This document shows, piece after piece, positions 1 to 6,395 of a stretch of 8,640 nt of DNA. Every line of letters starts with the position of its first letter. Position 1 is the first letter of the stretch. The stretch is taken from NCBI GenBank assembly GCA_035517595.1, contig DATIYN010000118.1, forward strand, positions 1-8,640. The letters are read 5' to 3'. The DNA is from RBG-16-66-20 sp035517595 (GTDB taxonomy: Bacteria > Pseudomonadota > Gammaproteobacteria > Burkholderiales > SG8-39). The position numbers and the translations under genes are program-made. The notes below the pieces were generated by a model, which did not search any database, was not told the origin of the DNA, and saw only the letters and a list, made by a program, of their open reading frames with translations.

Positions 1-893
1 CCGGCTTCTGCGTCGGCTGCCCGGAGCGTCCCGTGTTCGCCGCGATGAAGGTGGCCGAGCGGGCGACGGGTCCATTTCACATTTCCGCCGACATCGGCTG
101 CCACACCTTCGCCACGCTGCCGCCGTTCAACATCGGCCATACGGTGCTCGGCTACGGCCTGGGGCTCGCGTCGAACTCGGCGGTCAACACCATGTTCGGC
201 AAGCGCACGCTCACGATCATGGGCGACGGCGGCTTCTGGCACAACGGCCTCACCTCGGGCATAGCCAACGCCGTGTTCAACAAGGACGACGGCATCCTCG
301 TCATCATGAAGAACGGCTACAGCTCGGCGACCGGCACGCAGGAATTGCCCTCCAGCCCCCAGCACAGCGAGTTCAAGGCGGGCGACATGGCGATTGAGCG
401 CGCGCTCGCGGGCGTCGGCGTGGGCTGGGTCAAGACGGTGGACAACTACCGCGTCGGTGAGGTGGCCCAGGCGCTGAGAGAGGCGATGTCGGCAGACTAC
501 AAGGGCCTCAAGGTCGTCATCGCCGAGGGCGAGTGCCAGCTCGAGCGACAGCGCAAGCTGCGCCCCGTCGTCGCCCGCCAATTGTCCGAGGGCAAACGGA
601 CGGTCCGGACAAAGTACGGCGTCGACGAGGACACCTGCACGGGCGACCACTCCTGCATCCGGCTTTCGGGCTGCCCGACGCTCACCGTCAAAGACAACCC
701 GGATCCCCTGCGCCGCGACCCGGTCGCCACCGTGATCGACGGCTGCGTCGGCTGCGGCCTGTGCGGCGAGAACGCGCACGCCGCTGTCTTGTGTCCTTCT
801 TTTTATAGAGCTGAAGTGATTCAAAATCCCGGGCCGCTCGACAAGGCCCTCGAAATTCTCAGAAACCTGTTCCGTGGAACGACAGTTCACTAG
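1..893 (+). CDS. iorA: Indolepyruvate ferredoxin oxidoreductase-type alpha subunit, copy 1 (C-terminal part, 5' end outside window)
   Basis: The reading frame is already open at position 3 and enters inside the protein, so the true start lies upstream; the GTG at 33 is internal. About 296 residues are visible. They begin with the family motif CVGCPERP (two Cys, codons 9 and 18). Next comes the thiamine pyrophosphate binding region, GDGGFWHNG followed about 20 residues later by MKNGYSSATGTQE. At the end is a ferredoxin-like domain with CTGDHSCIRLSGCP (codons 636-677) and CVGCGLCGENAHAAVLCP. In this family a 2-oxoacid (typically an arylpyruvate) is oxidatively decarboxylated to acyl-CoA, and electrons pass through the iron-sulfur clusters to ferredoxin or another acceptor. 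It overlaps the next gene, a full-length paralogue, by 20 bases. It is intact to its TAG stop at 891-893, so nothing visible marks it as a pseudogene. Substrate preference cannot be read from sequence. Confidence 0.9.
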   Translation, partial: GFCVGCPERPVFAAMKVAERATGPFHISADIGCHTFATLPPFNIGHTVLGYGLGLASNSAVNTMFGKRTLTIMGDGGFWHNGLTSGIANAVFNKDDGILVIMKNGYSSATGTQELPSSPQHSEFKAGDMAIERALAGVGVGWVKTVDNYRVGEVAQALREAMSADYKGLKVVIAEGECQLERQRKLRPVVARQLSEGKRTVRTKYGVDEDTCTGDHSCIRLSGCPTLTVKDNPDPLRRDPVATVIDGCVGCGLCGENAHAAVLCPSFYRAEVIQNPGPLDKALEILRNLFRGTTVH

Positions 894-2991
894 GGAAATC
901 GAGTCGCTGCGCCTGGGCGAGGGCGAAACCTTCCACGGCGAAGGCATCCTTGCCGTGACCAAGGCGCTGCTGCAGTCGGGCGTGTCCTACGTGGGCGGAT
1001 ACCAGGGCGCGCCGGTATCGCACCTGCTCGACGTGATGGTGCAGGCGCGCGACTACATGGACGAGCTCGGCGTGCACGTGGAGGCTTGCACCAGCGAGTC
1101 CTCGGCCGCCGCTATGCTCGGCGCCTCGATCAACTACCCGGCGCGCGGCGCGGTCACCTGGAAGTCGGTGGTCGGCACCAACGTCGCGGCCGACGCGCTC
1201 TCCTACCTCGCGAGCGCCGGCGTGATGGGCGGCGCGCTGATCGTGCTCGGCGAGGACTACGGCGAGGGCGGCGTGGTGGCGCAGGAACGCAGCCACGCCT
1301 TCGCCATGAAGTCGCTCATCTGGCTGCTCGACCCGCGGCCCAACCTCGGCACCATCGCGGCGATGGTCGAGCGAGGCTTCGAGCTCTCGGAGGCCTCCAA
1401 CACGCCGGTGATGATGGAGCTGCGGATTCGCGCCTGTCATGTCAAGGGTTCTTTCTTGACTCGAAATAATATTTCTCCCAAAGTTTCGACCCGCTCCAAG
1501 CTCTCGGGTCCGCCGCAGGAGTTCATCTACGACCGCCTCGCGCACCCGCCGGCGATCTTCCGCCAGGAGAAGCTCAAGAGCGAGGTGCGCCTGCCCGCGG
1601 CGCGCAGGTTCATCGTCGGGCACAGGCTGAACGAGACTTTCGACGGCAGCGAGAAATCCGTGGGGCTCGTCGTGCAGGGCGGCCTGTACAACAACCTGGT
1701 GCGCGCGCTGCGGCTGCTCGGCATGTCCGACGATTTCGGCAATTGCCGGCTGCCGATTCACGTTCTCAACGTCGTGTACCCGCTCGTTCCTGAAGAAATA
1801 ATCTCTTTTTCGAGAGAAAAATCCGCGCTGCTCGTGCTGGAGGAAGGCCAGCCCGAATTCATCGAGCAGGAGATCGCCTCGATCCTGCGCCGCGCCGGCC
1901 CGCGGACGAAGCTGCACGGCAAGGACCTGCTGCAAATGGCCGGCGACTACACCGCCGAGGTGATGGTGCGGGGGTTGAGGCGATTCCTCGGCGAGTACGC
2001 TCCGCATCTGGACGCCGCCGCCGGATCCCGCTGGCTGGATGCCGTAGAGAAATCAAGGGACGAAGCGGCCCGGCTTCTCGGCGCCCTGCCCCAGCGCCCG
2101 CCCTCCTTCTGCGTGGGCTGCCCGGAGCGGCCGGTGTTTTCCGCGATGAAGCTCGTCGCGCAGGAGATCGGCCGGCCGCACGTGGCGATGGACGTCGGCT
2201 GCCACGCCTTCGCGTCCTTCGAGCCCTTCTCGCAGGGCAACACGCTGCTCGGCTACGGCATGAGCCTCGCGAGCGCGGCGGGCGTTTCGCCCCTGCAGGC
2301 CAAGCGATCGGTCGCGGTGATGGGCGACGGCGGCTTCTGGCACAACGGGCTGCTTTCCGGCGTGGCCTCGAACCTCATGAACAAGGGCGACGGCGTGCTG
2401 ATCGTGATGAAGAACGGCTACGCCTCGGCCACCGGCACCCAGGAGCTCATTTCCTCGCCGCCCGAGGAAGCGCGCGCGGCCGCGGCCGGCACGAGCGCGG
2501 CGCACGCCGATCGCACGATCGAGGACACGCTCACGGGCCTGGGGGTGAAGTGGCTGCGCACCGTCGACAACTACGACGTCGGCGCGATGGCGAAGACCTA
2601 CCGGGAAGCCATGACGACCGGCGCAAAGGGCCTCAAGGTGATCGTCGCCGAGGGCGAGTGCCAGCTCGAGCGGCAGCGGCGCTTGAAACCTCTCGTTTCG
2701 AGAAGCCTGTCCGAGGGCCGGCGAACCGTTCGCGTCAAGTACGGGGTCGACGAAGACACGTGCACGGGGGACCATTCCTGCATCCGCCTCTCGGGCTGCC
2801 CCACGCTCACCGTCAAGGACAACCCCGATCCGCTGCGCCGCGACCCGGTGGCGACCGTGATCGACGGTTGCGTGGGCTGCGGCCTTTGCGGCGAGAACGC
2901 CCACGCCGCCGTGCTATGCCCTTCCTTCTACCGGGCGGAAGTCGTCCAGAACCCGACGTGGCTCGACAAGCTGCTGCACCGATTCGCATGA
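874..2991 (+). CDS. iorA: Indolepyruvate ferredoxin oxidoreductase-type alpha subunit, copy 2 (complete)
   Basis: The 705-residue protein covers the whole alpha-subunit plan. Residues about 12-200 form the pyrimidine-binding 2-oxoacid oxidoreductase N-terminal domain, with the GGYQGAPVSH and VEACTSESSAA motifs; Glu70 is the probable thiamine-activating glutamate. A middle domain spans about 245-385. The C-terminal half has CVGCPERP (Cys413, Cys416) and a thiamine pyrophosphate site with GDG at 484-486 and KNG near Asn514. A ferredoxin-like tail carries CTGDHSC at 630-636, Cys642, Cys666, Cys669, Cys672 and Cys682. The GTG at 874 is chosen because an in-frame stop lies at 817-819, no other start lies between, and the next Met is inside the first domain. 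No clear Shine-Dalgarno is seen, so translation is probably coupled to copy 1. The stop overlaps the beta-subunit ATG as ATGA. The role is CoA-dependent oxidative decarboxylation of 2-oxoacids. Its substrate (indolepyruvate, phenylpyruvate or other) is inference. Confidence 0.93.
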   Translation: MERQFTREIESLRLGEGETFHGEGILAVTKALLQSGVSYVGGYQGAPVSHLLDVMVQARDYMDELGVHVEACTSESSAAAMLGASINYPARGAVTWKSVVGTNVAADALSYLASAGVMGGALIVLGEDYGEGGVVAQERSHAFAMKSLIWLLDPRPNLGTIAAMVERGFELSEASNTPVMMELRIRACHVKGSFLTRNNISPKVSTRSKLSGPPQEFIYDRLAHPPAIFRQEKLKSEVRLPAARRFIVGHRLNETFDGSEKSVGLVVQGGLYNNLVRALRLLGMSDDFGNCRLPIHVLNVVYPLVPEEIISFSREKSALLVLEEGQPEFIEQEIASILRRAGPRTKLHGKDLLQMAGDYTAEVMVRGLRRFLGEYAPHLDAAAGSRWLDAVEKSRDEAARLLGALPQRPPSFCVGCPERPVFSAMKLVAQEIGRPHVAMDVGCHAFASFEPFSQGNTLLGYGMSLASAAGVSPLQAKRSVAVMGDGGFWHNGLLSGVASNLMNKGDGVLIVMKNGYASATGTQELISSPPEEARAAAAGTSAAHADRTIEDTLTGLGVKWLRTVDNYDVGAMAKTYREAMTTGAKGLKVIVAEGECQLERQRRLKPLVSRSLSEGRRTVRVKYGVDEDTCTGDHSCIRLSGCPTLTVKDNPDPLRRDPVATVIDGCVGCGLCGENAHAAVLCPSFYRAEVVQNPTWLDKLLHRFA

Positions 2992-4454
2992 ATCTGCCCG
3001 ACCGACCCCTCACGATCCTGATCGCCGCCCTTGGCGGCGAAGGCGGCGGCGTGATGGCCGAGTGGCTCCTCGACGCCGCCGCAGATCGCGGCTTCCCTGC
3101 GCAGAGCACCTCGATCCCGGGCGTCGCGCAGCGCACCGGCGCCACCACCTACTACCTGGAAATCTTCCCGGCGAAGCAAGCCGACCTCGGCGGCCGCGCG
3201 CCCGTGCTCTCGCTCACGCCCAGCCCGGGCAACGTCGACGTGATGGTCGCCTCCGAGCTCGTCGAGGCCGGCCGCTCGATGCAGAACGGCTACGTCAACC
3301 CGGAGCGCACGGTGCTCATCGCCTCCACGCACCGCATCTACGCGACCGTGGAGAAGATGCAAATGGGCGACGGGCGCTTCGACAGCGAGCGCGTGATCGC
3401 CGCGGGGCGCCAGCTTGCGCGGCAGGCGGTGCTGTTCGACATGCGCAAGCTCGCGCAGGACAGCGGTACCGTAATCAACGCGGTCCTCTTCGGCGCCATG
3501 GCGGGCAGCGGCGTGCTGCCGCTGCCGCGCGAGACCTGCGAGCAAGCGATCCGCCGCGGCGGCCGCGGCGCCGAGGCGAGCCTGCGCGGCTTCGCCGCCG
3601 GCTTCGACATCGCCGCCGGCGCGAAAGCGGCGCCGCAGCCGCCTGCGCCGCCAAGGCGGGCGTCCGGGCTGGAAGACGTGACGAAGCTGGCCATCGAGAG
3701 GCTCGAGGACTATCAGGGCGCGGCTTATGCGAACCTCTACAAGGAAAGAATCCAGTCCTTCGGAAATGCGGATCCTTCCCTCGTCGCCGAGGTTGCCCGC
3801 CACCTCGCGCTCTGGATGGCCTACGAGGACATCATCCGCGTCGCCGACCTGAAGACGCGCGCCTCGCGCTTCGCGCGCGTGCGCAAGGAAGTCGGCGCGA
3901 AGGACGGCGAGCCGGTGGTGGTGATCGACTACCTCAAGCCCGGCGTAGAAGAGTTCGCGTCGCTCTTGCCTTCTTCTCTTGGAAAGAAATTGATTTCATG
4001 GGCGGAACGGCAAGGGAAGCTGGATGCTTATAACGTCGGCATGCATATCAAGACTTCGGGGGTATTCGGCTACCTGCTCGTGCGCTCGCTCGCCTGGCTG
4101 AAGCCCTGGCGGCCGCATTCCTATCGCTACGCCGAGGAGCAGAGGCTCATCGAGCGCTGGCTCGCGAGCGTCAGGGACGCCGCGGCGCGCAGCGCGCCGC
4201 TCGCCCTGGAGATCGCCGAATGCGCGCGCCTCATCAAGGGCTACGGCGAGACGCACCGCCGCGGCAAGGCGAACTTCCTCGCGATCCTGGACGCGCTCGT
4301 GGACCATCCGGCGACCTCGGACCCCGCCGCGCAGGCGAAGGCGATCCGCAAGGCGCGCGAGGCGGCGCTCGCCGATCCGGAGGGCAAGGCCCTCGGCGGC
4401 GCGCTCGGCAAGCCGGTGACCTGGCTCAAGCAAGTCGGTCGAACGAGGACGTAG
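2988..4454 (+). CDS. iorB: Indolepyruvate oxidoreductase beta subunit with C-terminal DUF6537-like extension
   Basis: The 488-residue protein starts at the ATG of an ATGA overlap with the alpha gene; a longer in-frame opening from 2550 is ignored because it would run through the alpha gene's conserved domain. Residues about 8-210 are the gamma-type domain of 2-oxoacid oxidoreductases. It has the glycine-rich GGEGGG (16-21), the GVAQRTGATTYYLEI stretch (45-59) and NVDVMVASE. Electron or acceptor coupling in alpha-beta IOR enzymes involves this subunit. An Ala/Pro-rich linker (about 212-224) leads to a roughly 260-residue, mostly helical tail ending with the KGYGETHRRG motif (417-426). Such a tail is typical of the large or fused IOR proteins of aerobic proteobacteria (DUF6537), whereas the archaeal beta subunit is only about 200 residues. 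Here the fused architecture is split over two genes. A run of non-preferred codons lies at 3966-3998. Confidence 0.92.
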   Translation: MNLPDRPLTILIAALGGEGGGVMAEWLLDAAADRGFPAQSTSIPGVAQRTGATTYYLEIFPAKQADLGGRAPVLSLTPSPGNVDVMVASELVEAGRSMQNGYVNPERTVLIASTHRIYATVEKMQMGDGRFDSERVIAAGRQLARQAVLFDMRKLAQDSGTVINAVLFGAMAGSGVLPLPRETCEQAIRRGGRGAEASLRGFAAGFDIAAGAKAAPQPPAPPRRASGLEDVTKLAIERLEDYQGAAYANLYKERIQSFGNADPSLVAEVARHLALWMAYEDIIRVADLKTRASRFARVRKEVGAKDGEPVVVIDYLKPGVEEFASLLPSSLGKKLISWAERQGKLDAYNVGMHIKTSGVFGYLLVRSLAWLKPWRPHSYRYAEEQRLIERWLASVRDAAARSAPLALEIAECARLIKGYGETHRRGKANFLAILDALVDHPATSDPAAQAKAIRKAREAALADPEGKALGGALGKPVTWLKQVGRTRT

Positions 4455-4474
4455 AATCGTTTTTTGGAGAGATT

Positions 4475-4480
4475 CCGGAG
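4475..4480 (+). promoter_or_regulatory. Ribosome binding site of the cupin dioxygenase gene
   Basis: CCGGAG lies five bases before the ATG at 4486. It is the clearest Shine-Dalgarno in the first half of the operon and sits in its only real gap (4455-4485, 31 bases). The gap also has a run of six T at 4460-4465. No stable hairpin precedes that run, so I read it as a spacer and not as a terminator; transcription probably continues from the oxidoreductase genes. Confidence 0.6.
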
Positions 4481-4485
4481 ACCCC

Positions 4486-5532
4486 ATGGCAAGCGTTCCC
4501 CAGGCCAGCATCAGTGCCGAGCGGCAGGATCTCTATCGCCGGATCGAAAAGCTCAATTTCGCGCCGCTCTGGGAGGTCTACCACGACTTGATTCCCGACG
4601 AGCCGAAGACGCCCTGCAAGCCCGCGCTCTGGAAATGGGCGGACGCGCGCCGCTACCTGATGGAAGCCGGCCAGCTGATCACGGCGAAGGAAGCCCTCAG
4701 GCGCGTGCTGGTGCTGCAGAACCCCGGCATGCGCGGCCAGTCCTGCATCACGCAGAGCCTGTTCGCCGGCTTCCAGCTCATCCTGCCCGGCGAGATCGCG
4801 CCCAGCCATCGGCACACGCAATCGGCGCTGCGCTTCGTGGTCGAGGGCTCGGGCGCCTACACCGCAGTCGACGGCGAGCGCACGACCATGCGCCCGGGAG
4901 ACTTCATCATCACACCGTCCTGGACCTGGCACGACCACGGCAACCCGGGATCGGAGCCCGTCATCTGGCTCGACGGCCTTGACCTGCCGATCCTGCGCGC
5001 GTTTGCGGCGCAATTCCACGAGCCCTTTCCCGAGGACGTGCAGCCGGTCACCCGCAGCGAAGGCGCGTCGCTTGCGCGCTACGGCAACAACCTGAAGCCG
5101 CTGGGCGCGGTGGCACCCTTCGGCAAGACCTCGCCGGTCTTCAGCTATCCCTACGAACGCAGCCGCGAGACGCTGGCCAAGCTCGCGCGGGAAGAGGACG
5201 CGGATCCCTGCCATGGCTGGAAGATGGAATTCACCAATCCGCTTACCGGCGGCCCCGCGATGCCTACGATCGGCACCTTCATCCAGCTGACGCCCAAAGG
5301 GCAGCGCTCGAGTCCGTATCGTTCCACGGACGGCACGGTCTACGCGGTGGCCGAGGGCAAGGGCAAAGTCAGCATCGGCGGCGAAGCGTTCGCGTTCGGC
5401 CCGAAGGACACGTTCGTGGTGCCGTCCTGGCACCCCGTCAGCATCGAATCCGAAACCGATTGCGTGCTGTTCTCCTACTCCGACCGGCCGGCGCAGCAGG
5501 CGCTGGGCCTGTGGCGGGAGCGGCGCGGCTGA
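4486..5532 (+). CDS. Gentisate 1,2-dioxygenase-like two-cupin ring-cleaving dioxygenase
   Basis: The 348-residue length matches gentisate 1,2-dioxygenase (about 340-375). The N-terminal cupin carries SHRHTQSALRFVVEGSG and PGDFIITPSWTWHDHGN. His108, His110 and His149 fit the three Fe(II) ligands of the family, and the tail of this cupin (VIWLDGLDLP) is characteristic of it. A second, metal-poor cupin lies at about 265-335 (YAVAEGKGKVSIGG and PSWHPVSI). Gentisate dioxygenase opens gentisate (2,5-dihydroxybenzoate) between the carboxyl-bearing carbon and the adjacent hydroxylated carbon, giving maleylpyruvate. Close relatives act on salicylate, 5-nitrosalicylate or 1-hydroxy-2-naphthoate, so the substrate is not certain. 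The usual partners, maleylpyruvate isomerase and fumarylpyruvate hydrolase, are not in this window. The ATG at 4486 is chosen for its well-spaced ribosome binding site. The TGA shares one base with the next gene's ATG. Confidence 0.87.
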   Translation: MASVPQASISAERQDLYRRIEKLNFAPLWEVYHDLIPDEPKTPCKPALWKWADARRYLMEAGQLITAKEALRRVLVLQNPGMRGQSCITQSLFAGFQLILPGEIAPSHRHTQSALRFVVEGSGAYTAVDGERTTMRPGDFIITPSWTWHDHGNPGSEPVIWLDGLDLPILRAFAAQFHEPFPEDVQPVTRSEGASLARYGNNLKPLGAVAPFGKTSPVFSYPYERSRETLAKLAREEDADPCHGWKMEFTNPLTGGPAMPTIGTFIQLTPKGQRSSPYRSTDGTVYAVAEGKGKVSIGGEAFAFGPKDTFVVPSWHPVSIESETDCVLFSYSDRPAQQALGLWRERRG

Positions 5533-6395
5533 TGGCGGCCGCGGTCGGCGCCGACCCCGGCTTCTACGCCCGCGAGTACAACAATCGCGAGCTGGTGCCC
5601 GACCACGGCCGGTGGCTCGGGCGCTGGGCGGCCGACTCGGCGCGCGCGCGCGCTGCGCTGGCCTGCCGCCTAGACCAGCGCTACGGCGAGGCGCCCGGCG
5701 AGACGGTCGACATCTTCCCGGCGCGAAAGGGCGATGGCACGTGCCTCCTTTTCATCCATGGCGGCTACTGGCGCGCGCTCGACAAGAGGGACTTCTCCTT
5801 CCTCGCGCCCGCATGGGTGGATGCGGGCGTCTCGCTCGCGGTGGTCAACTACGACCTCTGCCCCGAGGTCACGCTCGAGGAGATCGTGCGCCAGATGCTG
5901 CGCGCCTCGCGCTGGCTGTGGCTGCACGCGCACGACTACGGCATGAACCAGGACCGTCTGCACGTCGCCGGGCACTCCGCGGGCGGCCATCTCACGGCGA
6001 TGATGATGGCCGCGCTCTGGCCGGCGCTCGACCCGAGGCTGCCGGGGAACCTGTTCAAGGGCGGGCTCGCGGTGAGCGGCATCTACGACCTGCGGCCGCT
6101 CGTGCAGGCGGCGTGGCTGAACGCGGACCTGCGCCTCGACGAGGCGGCCGCGCTGAGGGCTTCCCCTGCGTTCCTGCCGCCCGCCACTCGCGCGCCGCTC
6201 ATGACCTGCGTCGGCGGCGACGAGAGCTCGGAGTTCCGGCGCCAGAACGCCCTGCTCGGCGAGCGCTGGAAGCGCGTGCTCGCGGCCGATATCCCGATGC
6301 CCGGCACGCACCATTTCTCGGTGCTCGACGGGCTCGCCGCTCCGGACAGCGCGCTTTTCGCGGGCGCGCGCCGGCTGATGGGCCTGGATCGATGA
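5532..6395 (+). CDS. Alpha/beta hydrolase of the kynurenine formamidase (HGGYW) type
   Basis: From the ATG at 5532 the protein is 287 residues. It has the oxyanion-hole motif HGGYW (76-80), the nucleophile elbow GHSAGGH with Ser149, and a probable acid at Asp230 (VGGDES). The catalytic His is probably His261 (GTHHFSVLD). HGGYW together with GHSAGG is the pattern of arylformamidases of the BNA7/AFMID type, which hydrolyse N-formylkynurenine; other members are general esterases. The ATG is chosen because it overlaps the dioxygenase stop by one base (TGATG) and a GGGAG lies at 5516-5520; a TTG upstream at 5460 would extend into the dioxygenase gene. No signal peptide is seen, so it is probably cytoplasmic. 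The context could suit a tryptophan-derived or ring-fission substrate, but that is inference. Confidence 0.83.
   Translation: MAAAVGADPGFYAREYNNRELVPDHGRWLGRWAADSARARAALACRLDQRYGEAPGETVDIFPARKGDGTCLLFIHGGYWRALDKRDFSFLAPAWVDAGVSLAVVNYDLCPEVTLEEIVRQMLRASRWLWLHAHDYGMNQDRLHVAGHSAGGHLTAMMMAALWPALDPRLPGNLFKGGLAVSGIYDLRPLVQAAWLNADLRLDEAAALRASPAFLPPATRAPLMTCVGGDESSEFRRQNALLGERWKRVLAADIPMPGTHHFSVLDGLAAPDSALFAGARRLMGLDR

Noticed and set aside
859..2007. Long open frame on the minus strand opposite the alpha-subunit gene (382 codons)
   Set aside because: It is rich in Arg, His and Ala with no recognisable domain. It lies fully opposite a conserved enzyme and is a common by-product of high-GC codon use.
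2053..2904. Minus-strand open frame of 283 codons opposite the C-terminal half of alpha copy 2
   Set aside because: It is a shadow of the conserved thiamine and iron-sulfur domains, with low-complexity composition and no motif.
4455..4485. T-run between the beta-subunit and dioxygenase genes as a terminator or internal promoter
   Set aside because: No stable GC hairpin precedes the six T, and no convincing -35/-10 pair is visible in such a short gap.
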